Positions 22,797 through 33,340 of a DNA stretch of 64,000 bases are shown here, one piece after another. Source of the stretch: Cristatella mucedo (taxonomy: Eukaryota; Bryozoa; Phylactolaemata; Cristatellidae); assembly GCA_009760855.2 (NCBI GenBank), contig WPIO01000089.1, positions 461,001 through 525,000 of the forward strand, written 5' to 3'. The notes under the pieces are model-generated. The model was not told the origin of the DNA. It did no database searches and saw only the letters and a list, made by a program, of their open reading frames with translations. The translations under genes and the position numbers were made by a program. The stretch's first letter is position 1; each line of letters opens with the position of its first letter.

Positions 22797-23035
22797 GAGT
22801 GATCAAGCGTGCCACGATGCGATCAAGCCTCGTTGTGATCAAGCGTGCCTCGATGTGATCAAGCCTCGATGTGATCAAGCCTCGATGTGATCAAGCCTCG
22901 ATGTGATCAAGCCTCGATGTGATCAAGCCTCGATGTGATCAAGCCTCGATGTGATCAAGCCTCGATGGGATCAAGTCTCAATGTAATCAAGCATGCCTTA
23001 TTGTGATCAAGCTTCGATGTGATCAGGCGTGCCGC
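22797..23035. repeat. 16-base minisatellite (gatcaagcctcgatgt)n
   Basis: About 14 copies of a 16-base unit. The central eight or so copies are perfect and the edges degenerate to gcgtgcc variants. It lies just beyond the pseudogene exon at 22.5-22.7 kb. Confidence 0.95.
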
Positions 23036-23042
23036 GATATAA

Positions 23043-23190
23043 AATATGAAAATATGATTCATTTGTATAGCGCCCAAAGAGAACTAAATCTCTATTCAGG
23101 CGCTTCACATATGCCTCAGGGCTCGAGCCCACGATCTCAGCCAGACCTTAGTCGGGGCGATGACAGCCGCGAAGGCTCTAATTGCTTAAT
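23043..23190 (-). mobile_element. tRNA-derived SINE, family 1, antisense
   Basis: The minus strand reads from a tRNA-like head (ggtctggctgagatcgtggg, B-box-like) to a tail 'gagatttagttctctttggg'. The same head and tail occur at 25.12, 51.14 and 63.07 kb. The tail resembles the 3' ends of the local LINEs, suggesting that it borrows their machinery (inference). Confidence 0.6.
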
Positions 23191-23414
23191 CGTGCAATAG
23201 TTTCCGAATCTACGTCTCTGTAGCTCGCTTCTTGTATGGTCTTCCTGCTGGTGCCGTGTGACGTCTGTATATAGTTTCAGTTTTCTTGTGGCGCTATACT
23301 AATAAATTGTATTGCTTGTGTGTCCTAAACGTCGGAACTGCTACATTACACCACGGCACATCAATCCAAGTTGACTCTCCAATCAAGCAGTGTACAAACG
23401 CGAGGAGGAGGAGA

Positions 23415-24075
23415 TTCTGCGACTCACCTCCGGTGACCTATGGTGACCTCTGGATGCATTCATACCATCCTCCTCCTCCTGCTATGGTTTCCTACCGTTC
23501 TGAAGAGCTTTTTCGTCAGACCGACTTGAACACATTTAAAAAGTGCTTCAAAACGCACCTATTTATGATAATATGTAGTGTTTCCCTGTGATTCGTCCTG
23601 TATGTGCTTATGCGCGCTGACACTGTTGCATGCTGCCACTAAGCACACTTGCATGCTGACCCGGTGCATGTCACCGCTAACCATGTTATTCGTGTTGTTT
23701 ATCAAACACGATACCACTCACCATTCAATCGTGTTTCCTTTGCAGCAAATGTAAAGCAATAGAAAGAAATTGGGTTCTCTGAGGGCGCTTTATCAATTGC
23801 ATTATTATTAGTAGTAGTAGTAGTAGTATTCTGCGACTCGCCTCCGGTGACCTCTGGATGCCTTCAAACCCCCTCCTCCTACGGTCTCCTACCGATCTAA
23901 AGAGCTTTCTCGTCAGGCCGCACGTCTCATTACCCGTTCTTCTGGCTCCGACTCTGACCGCCTCTGGTTGTGGCCCAGCTTACCAGCTTCAAGTCTCTTT
24001 GACACCGAGCCTTCAGCTAATAAGCTCTCAGAGCCCGGAACTCAATACCTACCGGCATCAAGTCATCTCCTGATT
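23415..24075 (+). mobile_element. LINE 3' ends (family A and a relative) with duplicated flank
   Basis: The plus strand at about 23500-23590 reads YRSEELFRQTDLNTFKKCFKTHLF and ends in an (ATT/AGT)n tail near 23810-23828. A second open piece at 23858-24073 resembles a LINE C-terminus (SKELSRQAARLITRSS). A roughly 100-base segment at 23418-23520 is repeated at 23830-23915, on either side of the first LINE 3' end. Confidence 0.5.
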
Positions 24076-25121
24076 TTCCGACATTCAAGTAGCAGCTAAG
24101 AACCTGCCCGCTCCTCACAGCATTTTCTCCGTCCATGAGTGAACTTCCCTGTTTGTGCTTGTCTGTTCTGAACTTGCGCCCTCTTTGACTAACTAGTTTG
24201 CCTTCTGTTCCGCATCATCCAAGTGCCTACAAAAAGATTTGGGCGCAACATCATTTTTTTCAGTTTCCATTGTTATTAAAATCTGTGTACAGCGATAGTC
24301 GGAAATTGCAGCGGTCGCATCTGCAGCTACACATACCGTATTTAGAATTTGCGCGCCATCTCACGAGGACATCACCTCCCGTCGGCCCACTGTTTCCGAC
24401 CAAGATGGCGTTAAAGCTAGAGCCGGTTCCAGCGATATTCATCCGAGGTCCACCAAAGTGAATGGGCTTGAATCTGCAACGAAATAAATGCAGAACTTCT
24501 AATCAAAATTTCCCCGCCACTGGGCTTATTCAACAGTATCTTAAGAAGTAGTCATGATGACTACTCATATCTAAGGACGTAACGAGAAAGCTCTGGCGAG
24601 AGAGCGTCGCCTTTAAGCCAGCCGACAGGGGCACGCCGTCCAACTGCTTCCGTTGGGTGATTGGCAGAAGGTCAAGCTCAAACCCTACTTAGATAGAACT
24701 CCTGGCTCGCAGCAGATGCTCGCAGCCCCTCCGTGTGAAACAGATTCGCCCTTATCAGCCAATTGCATATTATTATTATTATTATTATTCGCCTTATCAG
24801 CCAATTGCACGAAGAAACTTCAAAAGTCTGAAATATTTGAACTTGAGACTCCAAATCTTGAGTCCGTGACGAGAAGCATCCGAATACTGCGTGGCGCTTA
24901 CTCTAACGTTTAAGTACCGCATGAGTAGCCTCTGGTGCATTCTGGGCTTTCGCTGAGATTTAGACGTGTGACGAGTCACGGTAACCAAAAGAGTGACAGC
25001 TCGATAAATCATACGGGACGACAGGTCTCTTAGTTCAGCATTATTTTAACGCAAGAATAACTGCCGTTTGAGTACTTCTCATGTGAGTTAACGCCTGTTT
25101 CTGCGAGAGAAAAAAGACATT

Positions 25122-25268
25122 ACTTGTGTTTATAGCGCCCTAAGAGGACTTAATCTCTATTCAGGTGCTTCAGATATGCCGCGGGGCTTGAGTGCACGAC
25201 CTCGGTCATCAAATACGTTCATTTGACATCGATCGTTAAAAGCAAGCTCCGTAACCCCTGGGCCAAAC
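25122..25268 (-). mobile_element. tRNA-derived SINE, family 1, antisense
   Basis: It reads from 'tggcccaggggttacgg' (A-box-like) through a 'gaccgaggtcgtgca' B-box-like segment to the shared tail 'gagattaagtcctcttaggg' on the minus strand. It is one of four copies in the window. Confidence 0.65.
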
Positions 25269-25390
25269 CAGTGCGACAAATTGGTCCACACAGCTCATGG
25301 CTGCTAACTTGAGACCTACAAGGTCAGGTCGGATATGGATATAAACTATGCGGACAATCAGGCCTGTCTAATGTAAGACTTCTGCTGACA

Positions 25391-25490
25391 AGGCAGACCC
25401 ACGTGACTGTGTGTGCACGCAGCTTCCGCTCCGCGGACGAGGCAGACCAGCGTGACTGTGTGTGCACGCAGCTTCCGCTCCGCGGATGAG
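25391..25490. repeat. Two tandem 49-base units
   Basis: Two nearly identical copies of a segment containing 'gcacgcagcttccgctccgc' lie head to tail. Short frames across it on both strands are shadows. Confidence 0.8.
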
Positions 25491-25549
25491 GCTGACCAGC
25501 GTGGCTCGACGCTCCCGCAAGATGCTCGGTCTGGCAGGACAGGACACTT

Positions 25550-26110
25550 TACTAGCGTGCACCAGCCAGCCTATCAGACGTCCTCGCTACTCCATTCACG
25601 TGCTCTCGCACCATCTCGCACCACCCGCTCTTCAGCGACTAGTCGTCTTGCCGTCCATCGCTCTGACTCGTATCTTCCGGCGATCGACCGATCAGCTCGT
25701 ATGCACCGAAAGTCTGGAACTCGCTTCCGGCTACGGTCACTGCCTGCGATGACCTTGCGTCTTCTTAAGTCCAGCTAAAGACGCACCTGCTCCGGTCAGC
25801 TTACCGTTCGCACCCGTCCTCGTGAGCTGCCGGTCTGTTCTCCTGCTCTAGTATGCTTTGCGTGCGTATTCACCTATACACGATTCAGTGCATGCAACAG
25901 CGCCAGAGGTCATACTAACCGATGACCCAGAGTGCCTGTGTGTTCGCTTTAGCGTGCCGGCCTAAGTACGGTACTTGTCTGCTTGTACGTGCCTGATACC
26001 GTGCGTGTCACTGCACCTTGGCCATCGACTCTTTTGCAGAGAGTATAAAGCGTCCGTATATAAATTAAGTTCTCGTCTAGCGAAATACAACTGACTTATT
26101 ATTATTATAT
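25550..26110 (+). mobile_element. LINE 3' end (family C)
   Basis: The plus strand reads CAPKVWNSLPATVTA-like text with frame breaks, matching the minus-strand C-terminus at 37.7-38.1 kb. It ends with an (ATT)n tail near 26095-26110. Confidence 0.5.
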
Positions 26111-26497
26111 TTATAAAAAGGTGTTACTGTTGGCAGCAGTGGGTCTGAGGACCCGGTGAAGAGAACTGCTGGAGCATCTTGGCGAGGACTATTTGTCGTT
26201 TTAGCATGGGAGACGAATTCAGCGATGAGTTCTAAATAGACCAATCAGCCGACTTTGACCGTGCTTGTTAATATTAAGTCACGCTAGGAAAGGGTAGCCG
26301 TGTAGACTGTCGCTAACTAGCAGTCGTCTGGAACGGCGGTATTGTTCTCAGCAGATTCTCTCACCTGGTGGCTCTATTCATAATTCAGTTAGTACTGCTG
26401 CTCTCTTGGTGGGTTTCAACTTTCTCCAAATAGAAATGCCCAATTCTAGTGTCCCTTCCCGCATCAACGCAGCGTCTTGAATTATTTTAAGTCTCCC

Positions 26498-26498
<1 letters not shown>

Positions 26499-26586
<88 letters not shown>
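26499..26586. repeat. (TC)n microsatellite
   Basis: A perfect TC tract of about 88 bases. Confidence 0.98.
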
Positions 26587-26589
<3 letters not shown>

Positions 26590-28390
26590 TGCCTCACCAT
26601 ATTTTCATGTATTGAATGGTTACGTTTACGGACTCTTGCAATTATTTCAGGAGAGCCTTTGCATTAAAATAGAGATAAAGATCAGTGGCGTCTGAAATCG
26701 GGGATGCTGGCCAATCCAAGGAGGGATTCATCCAACATGTCCCCACCCGCACGCCTCACGCTCGCGGCCATGTTAATTGCTCAAGCACTCACCTTGGGAT
26801 CTCAGAGCCACCAGTCGCGTAGCCGTCATTGAAAACGAAGATTTCAGCCACTCTCGCGAGCTTCACTCGCATATTTGACGAAGTTCAGAGGCTCCTTTGG
26901 AATACCTTCACGTAGGGCGTATTTTCTCGAAAAACACCGGTTTCATATTGCCAATGAAAACGGTGGGCAAATTTCGGAAAACTTCCAACTTTTCATCAGG
27001 ATCCGTGTAATTTCAAAATTAATGCAACCACTATAATTACACTTGCCGCCTACTCTTCAGCATCGTGCGTTCTCTTTACCATGACTCTCACTCCCATTCA
27101 TTCTTAGAAGTGCCAAATCTCTCTCAGTGGGCAATCGCTTAGACGGTCATGTTAACCAAAGAAGCAAGCAAGCTTGTTTAATGACTACCCATCGAATAAT
27201 AATTGTATGCTTAATGGCACCGTAAAAGAACGAAATCTCCAGCTTTACAGATTTACTGCTCCTTACGGTAGAAGCGAGGCAAGAGCAAGCATGCTTAGAC
27301 AAGCATGTGCAACCACGCGCGAAGATAGTCAGTGGGCAAGTAGGAGCCCTAGCTACAATCTTAAGATGTCCATTCTCGTCAGTCCAAAACGTGCATTCTC
27401 GTCAGTCCGAACCTTTAGAACGGTCCACCATGCAGCACAAGTAGCAGTCGCTCAAGTGGTCAGCGGACTCCCGTCAAATTCTTGCGAGAGAAAACTTCGT
27501 TGTCATCTTTTATCCTCGATACCATCACATAGCAACATATATATGATTACTTCTCCAGAATGAATTATTTCACTAGTGACTCACAAATTTACAAAAAAAA
27601 TTGCGAGCAGAGATTTTCCATCAGACCTACTACAGCTTTCTTGCCGTGCACGCAGGTAGAATGAGGTGTCCAGCGAGTCTCAAACAGTCGTGCCAAAATA
27701 AGCCTTCTTACGCCTCACACACCTTAGCAGATTCTTCCATGGAGTACTTTTTCGAGCTCGTCTTTATAAATTGGCCTAGAAATCGGCCATATCAAAATAC
27801 ATTTGCCGGATGCTTGCATCCTCTTGATGTCATCTCAGGAAAATGCAGATCCTATTCGCTTAGGCAGCTGAAGCAAAAATGAATTAGTTATGCTTAAGAC
27901 TCAAATATGTATGCTACTATTTATATTAATATAAATTATTTAGAATGAAGGTATGGATAGTTTTTGTATGATTTATTAATGCATTTAATAACTGACCAAT
28001 ACCCTTCCTCAAAGGCTGCACTAACCATGTGACCATGCTCGTTTACAGCACATGTAAAGTGCCTAGAAAAATATAAGGTTCTCTGAGGTTGCTACATAAA
28101 TGTATCCTTATTATTACAATTCATTTATTGATCAACAATGAGGATATAAAGATCAAATAATGAACCATTTTTTCATGAAAATTTGATTTTAATTTTACGT
28201 TTTATGTTTTAATTTACTATTTAATAGCGCACGAACAAATACAATTTATAAATATGAACTCATTTTGTTCATTTAAAATCAGAATTTTGGTCATATCCGA
28301 ACATTTATTTTTCAGAAAAATAAATAATTTCTATAATCCTGCTTACAAAAGTAATAAGAATATGGCCATTTTCGATACTTTTGAGGTCTA
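26590..28390. other. No gene recognised; LINE tail at 28.02-28.12 kb
   Basis: Open frames at 27174-27563 and 27601-27882 on the plus strand resemble nothing that I know. A short family A LINE 3' end (acatgtaaagtgcctag...ggttctctgagg...ATT) lies at about 28018-28125. Confidence 0.45.
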
Positions 28391-29231
28391 AGCAATTAGC
28401 TAGGCATGAATTCTACCCAAGAACATGAATAAAATAAAATATATTACTCGGTGCTGTTTAGAATTCTGAGCTCGAGAGAATTTCATCTGACGATCGTTAG
28501 GCCTTCGGAAATTAGCTTGGTTCCAAGGTCGAGCGGCAAGCATTCAGTCTACGCCGCCCGTGGCCGAGGCGATCAAACGCGATTAGATGAAAGGACACAG
28601 AGCGACTGCGTCGTTTGCATGGAAATGTAACTCGACTTTGGGAAGCTATGAGACTGACGCCATTGGTAATTTGTAAATGACGTGCGAATAGGTAATGGGT
28701 TAGTGAGAGCAAACATCAAGGGTCTCGATTATTCACCCCTGGATTATCCACAGGTTTCAGATGACTGAGAACAAACCGAGTCTCTTGAGATCTCCACAGT
28801 AGTTACGCAAGTGACCTAGGTCAGTTAGACGTGACCGTTTCTCTCGTTACGCACGCAACTCGATAGAAAGATACGATGCGAAGAATTCCATCGTTTAGTT
28901 GGTCAACCTTCTGTTGTTCTCGGCAGTCAATAGTTTAGCCAGTTGGAGCCGATTGGCACAATGCTACGTACGCGAAGTAGCAGCACCTGAAGTCCTTTGT
29001 CACAAGCACAAACCGCTCGCTAATACTTCCAAATGAGTGAGACATGCTGGTGAAGGTGGCATATGAATCGCAGGTGCAGCAGCGATGCATGCAGATCAAC
29101 AGTAGTAGACAACAGTAGAGCATCGCAGCAATCAAGAACTTCCATGCCTTAAAAATACGTCCTTGCCCTTAAGGTAGATCGGTACATTCCAACGACGCGA
29201 GTATGCCAAGACGGTCACTGCTGCACATATG

Positions 29232-29286
<55 letters not shown>

Positions 29287-29740
29287 TAAAATGTATTACT
29301 AACTTAACCCCCTAACTTCAAGAGATTAAGCATTACTCTAGATCGCCTTTTATAAGATATAAACTGTAGGCTTAAACACACCCGGCTCCTAATTTCAATC
29401 ATTCAACTTATTATCAGTAGCACTGTTATAATCTGATCTCTTTAACATGATGCCGTTTCAGTTTTAAGAACGTCAATGTAGCTACCATTCTACTTTTGCT
29501 ATTACTGAGAACATGGCTCGCGGCAGAAGAACGATGACGCGACGTCTAAAGCCTTCATGAACTATTTGCGATAATTCTCATTCTCTCCGCGTTTTTCTCT
29601 CCTTATTCTGGAAGTAACTTTGCTTAGCCTTAGCTCAGCTATTGAATAAATCACTAAATGAAAGCGCAAGTCCGAAGTTTATGAGTTCTTTTTCTTTGGT
29701 CTAATTATCATGGTCGTGTCACCTACAAAAACTGTGTACA
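28390..29740. repeat. Duplication unit B, noncoding left end
   Basis: This matches 1-1130 and then 3490-3780 of unit A. The intervening 2.3 kb of unit A, including the decayed transposon-like gene, is absent here. A (CA)n(TA)n microsatellite at 29225-29284 is specific to this copy. Confidence 0.6.
29225..29284. repeat. (CA)n(TA)n microsatellite
   Basis: A compound dinucleotide tract: about 14 CA units followed by about 15 TA units. Confidence 0.97.
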
Positions 29741-30032
29741 CATTCCCAACGAATAAGTCAATAATGTCTCGGTGCGTTCGTCAGCAGCAAGAGATGTATG
29801 AGAATATCTTATATAAACTGTGTCCTAAAAGAAGGCATACATCTTTCATGTTGAACACTCAACAACGGAATGATAAGATAAGACAATCAGTTTGTGCTAC
29901 GTAAGCACTGCAGGGTCTAGTAAATCTGCTCTATATCTGACAGACATGACTGCGACATAAGTCTAGAAAGAAAAAGTTTTTTCTGAGTTCTCTTCATTTG
30001 CCAAGCGAAAATAGGATATCCCTGTAATTTGA

Positions 30033-30960
30033 TGATATTAATAATAATGATGACAAGACAGTTGTATTGCACCTCAAAGGAACTGAATATCTGTCTGGGA
30101 AACTTACATGTGCTAGACAGAAAGCATGTCAGTTTTTTAGTGAAAATATGCACGCTGTCAGCACGCATAAGCGCACAAACAAAAAATAACTAGAATGCAG
30201 CAAATGCTGAGAGGAACCGGAGAATTTTAGCTTCCTTTTTATAGTGTCCTTAAGTCAGGGGAACTATGCTTAATATTAGTAGGGGGAGACTTTCAGGCTT
30301 TATGAGCATACGAACTGAAATTGCGGTCTCTGCGAGATTTTAGATTGTTGCACAGCTAAGCGACATGAATCAGAAGAGCGGGCGGTTCGGTGCGGAGTCT
30401 GATAAGGAGATTTTTGGATTAGCGGGCAGAAGCACAAGAACGAAGAGCCCTAAAATGAGTTGAATGAGAGAACCTTAGAGTCAATATGCTGCTTGATGTG
30501 GAGCCAGTGCAGGTCGGCGAGAAGCAGTAACAGTTGTGGCAGCTGTGTCGTTCATGACAGACATGTCCAGGTGCCGATCATTGCACCAAACTGTAGGCAT
30601 CGTATTGCACAGACAGGCACAATTCCGAGCAATTGAGTCAAAAGGTCGAAACGAGATGTCGCGAATGCACGCATCAGCTTAGCTGTGGCATCCTTGTCTA
30701 CGAAGACTTTTACAATGGTACGCAGCTGCGAGTAGGCAGAGTTGACGCTTGAAGCTGAAGTGGTCGTCTTGTGAAGTCACTATGGAACACGACATCCTGA
30801 CTTAGTGCAGAATCCACACGTGATGTGCTGCTAGGGTCTATTTTGACGCTGAGGCTTTCCAAAACGTTTGGAGAAACGCATGGCTTTCCTATATGTAGCG
30901 ATTTGGCTTCGTCGTCATTCACTTTGAGAAGGTTTGCTGCCATCCAAGTGCGAATTTCAG
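30033..30960 (-). mobile_element. LINE fragment (family A), antisense, unit B only
   Basis: A reversed (ATT)n tail lies near 30033. The minus strand at 30943-30710 reads MAANLLKVNDDEAKSLHIGK, matching MAANFLKLSDDKTNLVVMGK in the copy at 60 kb. It lies within roughly 2 kb of DNA (29.75-31.72 kb) that has no counterpart in unit A, so it probably arrived after duplication. Confidence 0.65.
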
Positions 30961-30999
30961 CAATACAAGCTAGCTGCCTAGCGTAGCGACCTATAATAT

Positions 31000-33110
31000 C
31001 GCCGTGCAGTGCTTAGCGCTCAACAAAACCGGTTGTGACGGCTAAGCAAAATATTTTCACCAAGGAATTTGCCGATCTAACTTGGTCCTTTTTTGTGCTA
31101 GTTCTCCATTCGTAATTGGCTTACACTCGGAGCTTTCCGGTACTGCTTTGGAGATTTTAGGTAGCAGAAGCGAATTCTGTTCCGTTTCGTTTCTCGTGCG
31201 AATAAATTTATGGGGGTTATGCTCGTTGAGAGCATTTAGAATTCTTTAGTCGGAATTAACGAGAGCGAGTTTGGTAAGAGCCCATGACAATCGTGCGAGC
31301 CTGAACGTATGAGCCTGCTAACCCTGCTTGTCAGAGAGACATTGCAAGAATTCATTTGGGTCACGTTTTGTCTGTCTCCAAGATGAATAACCTATGAACT
31401 GGCTACCTCGATTTGACACACCGGAACGAAAAACGAATCGAAAGAAATAGACTGGAATTAATGCAGCACGTGAACAATGACGCCTCGCGCACCGAGGCGC
31501 GCGGGTACAACGAGGCCCCCCCCCCCGACCCCTTCGCCCTGCACAATGAAATCGCTCAAGTTTGAGCTGTAGGTCGTAGAGCACGGTGTATTATATAACC
31601 GACCGTGCTAATCAATCGGCGCCCAAGGAGTCCCCGAGACGCCGGTAGATGCTAAATTTTGTCAATGAATCTACGAATGAAATCGCTTGACTTTCAATAC
31701 GATCGTGAACTTGAACTTCTAAAATATCAGCAATCGGCCAGAGTCGATCACGCCACGACCTTGACCCGAGATCCGAAAAACCGTCAGCGGCTGAAGATGG
31801 CTGCCAGATGAGGCCAATGTGGATGTTCTAATTACCCATATTTTCCGAGAGAAAACGGATTTCGCGGCTGCCGATGTAGCAATAAGCTGCAGTTAGTACA
31901 GCTGCTGCAATCACGTGTACCGGCAGCTAAGATTAGTGCGCTTGTGCTTAAGCGTACTTTACGAATCCCTGGCTCATTTGGCTGCTTCAATGAACTCTAG
32001 CTAAAACAAATCGAACTCGTGGCAGAAGCACTTCATGGCCAGTTCAGCCAGATCTGCATTCAGAGGTATTAAGGACTCTAATGGGAAACAATGTTAAATG
32101 GAAATACCGACATTAAACGCGACGAATCAAGTCACAGTCAACTGGGCGCGAACATGACATAAAAAGCGACTGTCTCGGAAAACTAAAGAATTATCTTTAT
32201 TATTAAGGCATGCTCGGAAAGTAGTGGCAAATAAAGATATATTATCTATTTTAAAGCGAGTACTTTAACGAAGTATAGGCGAGGACAGATGGAGCACATC
32301 ACAGACAAAATAACAACAGGAAATCCCAGATTTATGGAATGTAGAGCCCTTCCACCCAATAAAGCTATGAAATGTAAGCGAGTTTTATGCGGAAGTTTGT
32401 ATAGCTCACTTAAAGCCTAATCTGCTTTTGGTTTGCATATAGACTTCATCTCAACAAATAAAAAGGGGGAAATGCAGCTGTGTTAGGATACAGACAAATA
32501 TAGGGTCAGTGGCGCTGAAGTAGCAGCGTTGTAAGTCTGCAAAAGGCATTTCCAAATTGCTAAAGTGAGATTTTTTTCGTCGTTCAAAGGTAATTTAGAA
32601 GTAAGCCTCCTTCTCTCAAATTTCCGTTGGCTTTAATAATTCGAATACGCAATTTCAACAAACGCTTATTATATTGAAAAGAATAAAAGATAATAGGTAG
32701 TATGCAATACTATAATGAAGTATTGGTTATTGCATCAATAATCACATAGTGACCTTGCTAAAACTGTCGCATGCAAATGATAAGTAGTAACTTTTGATCA
32801 CGTGGTAGTTCATTTAAGAGCGGGACAGGATGCAAGGCGATCAAGTCCCAGCATCTTTGTTCGAGTGCACATATCAAACTTTGTTGTCTTCATAACATTA
32901 AGAACCGATGCAGGAGTCTGCGTCCATCGGAAGCTGCTTACTGGCAGCATCCGTTTTTTCGTCTGTGGCACAACAGACTCGGCTGAGGGCCGAAGGCTTC
33001 CACACGAATAGCTAGCGAGCGAGTGGTAGCAAGTACTGCTATTGCATCGCCCCCCCCCCCCCCTGCATAACTCCTAATCTTTGCTCTTGCTCACATCGTA
33101 CGGTCGCTCC
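31000..33110. other. No gene recognised; unit B flank
   Basis: The part from about 31.73 kb matches 3816-5200 in unit A and forms the 3' flank of propeller gene B. The part from 31.0 to 31.7 kb is unique, with a C12 run near 31517. No exon is supported. Confidence 0.45.
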
Positions 33111-33118
33111 CTATTGGC

Positions 33119-33340
33119 TCAACCAACAATGGTAGACGACGGCACGCTGTAGCGGTAGAAGTAGAGAGGCTGCATCGAGCCCTCGCTGAGAGTGTAGTAG
33201 CCATCGGCGGCTGCGTTCCAGCAGACCGCCTCGCCGTACGGCTCATCCTCGACGGGCAGCTGCCGGGGCGATCGCGTCAGCGCCGCCCGAATGTCGGCCT
33301 CTCCGCTCTGCATCTGGTAATGCCAGACGGCGGCCTCTGT
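33119..33340 (-). CDS. Propeller gene B, last exon
   Basis: Acceptor CTCTCTAG, 222 bases, TGA stop at 33119-33121. It encodes TEAAVWHYQMQSGEADIR, LPVEDEPYGEAVCW and DGYYTLSEGSMQPLYFYRY. The usual PQGEA is PYGEA here (Gln to Tyr). Confidence 0.86.
   Translation of the reverse strand, partial: TEAAVWHYQMQSGEADIRAALTRSPRQLPVEDEPYGEAVCWNAAADGYYTLSEGSMQPLYFYRYSVPSSTIVG

Larger units (their letters stand above)
22491..24473 (-). pseudogene. Propeller-like gene, partial third copy
   Basis: Only the last two exon equivalents remain. The exon-4 equivalent (24473-24337) is 137 bases instead of 135, so the reading frame is broken; its acceptor GTTGCAG and donor GGTATGTG survive. The exon-5 equivalent (22709-22491) is open and reads TKVGVWHYQLQSGQADIR, GEAFCWNAAGDGYYTLSEG and a TAA stop. 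However, the acceptor AG that should precede it is TAC, so the splice site is lost. Exons 1 to 3 are not found between 24.5 and 28.4 kb. The copy is therefore most likely a degraded tandem paralogue. Confidence 0.75.
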
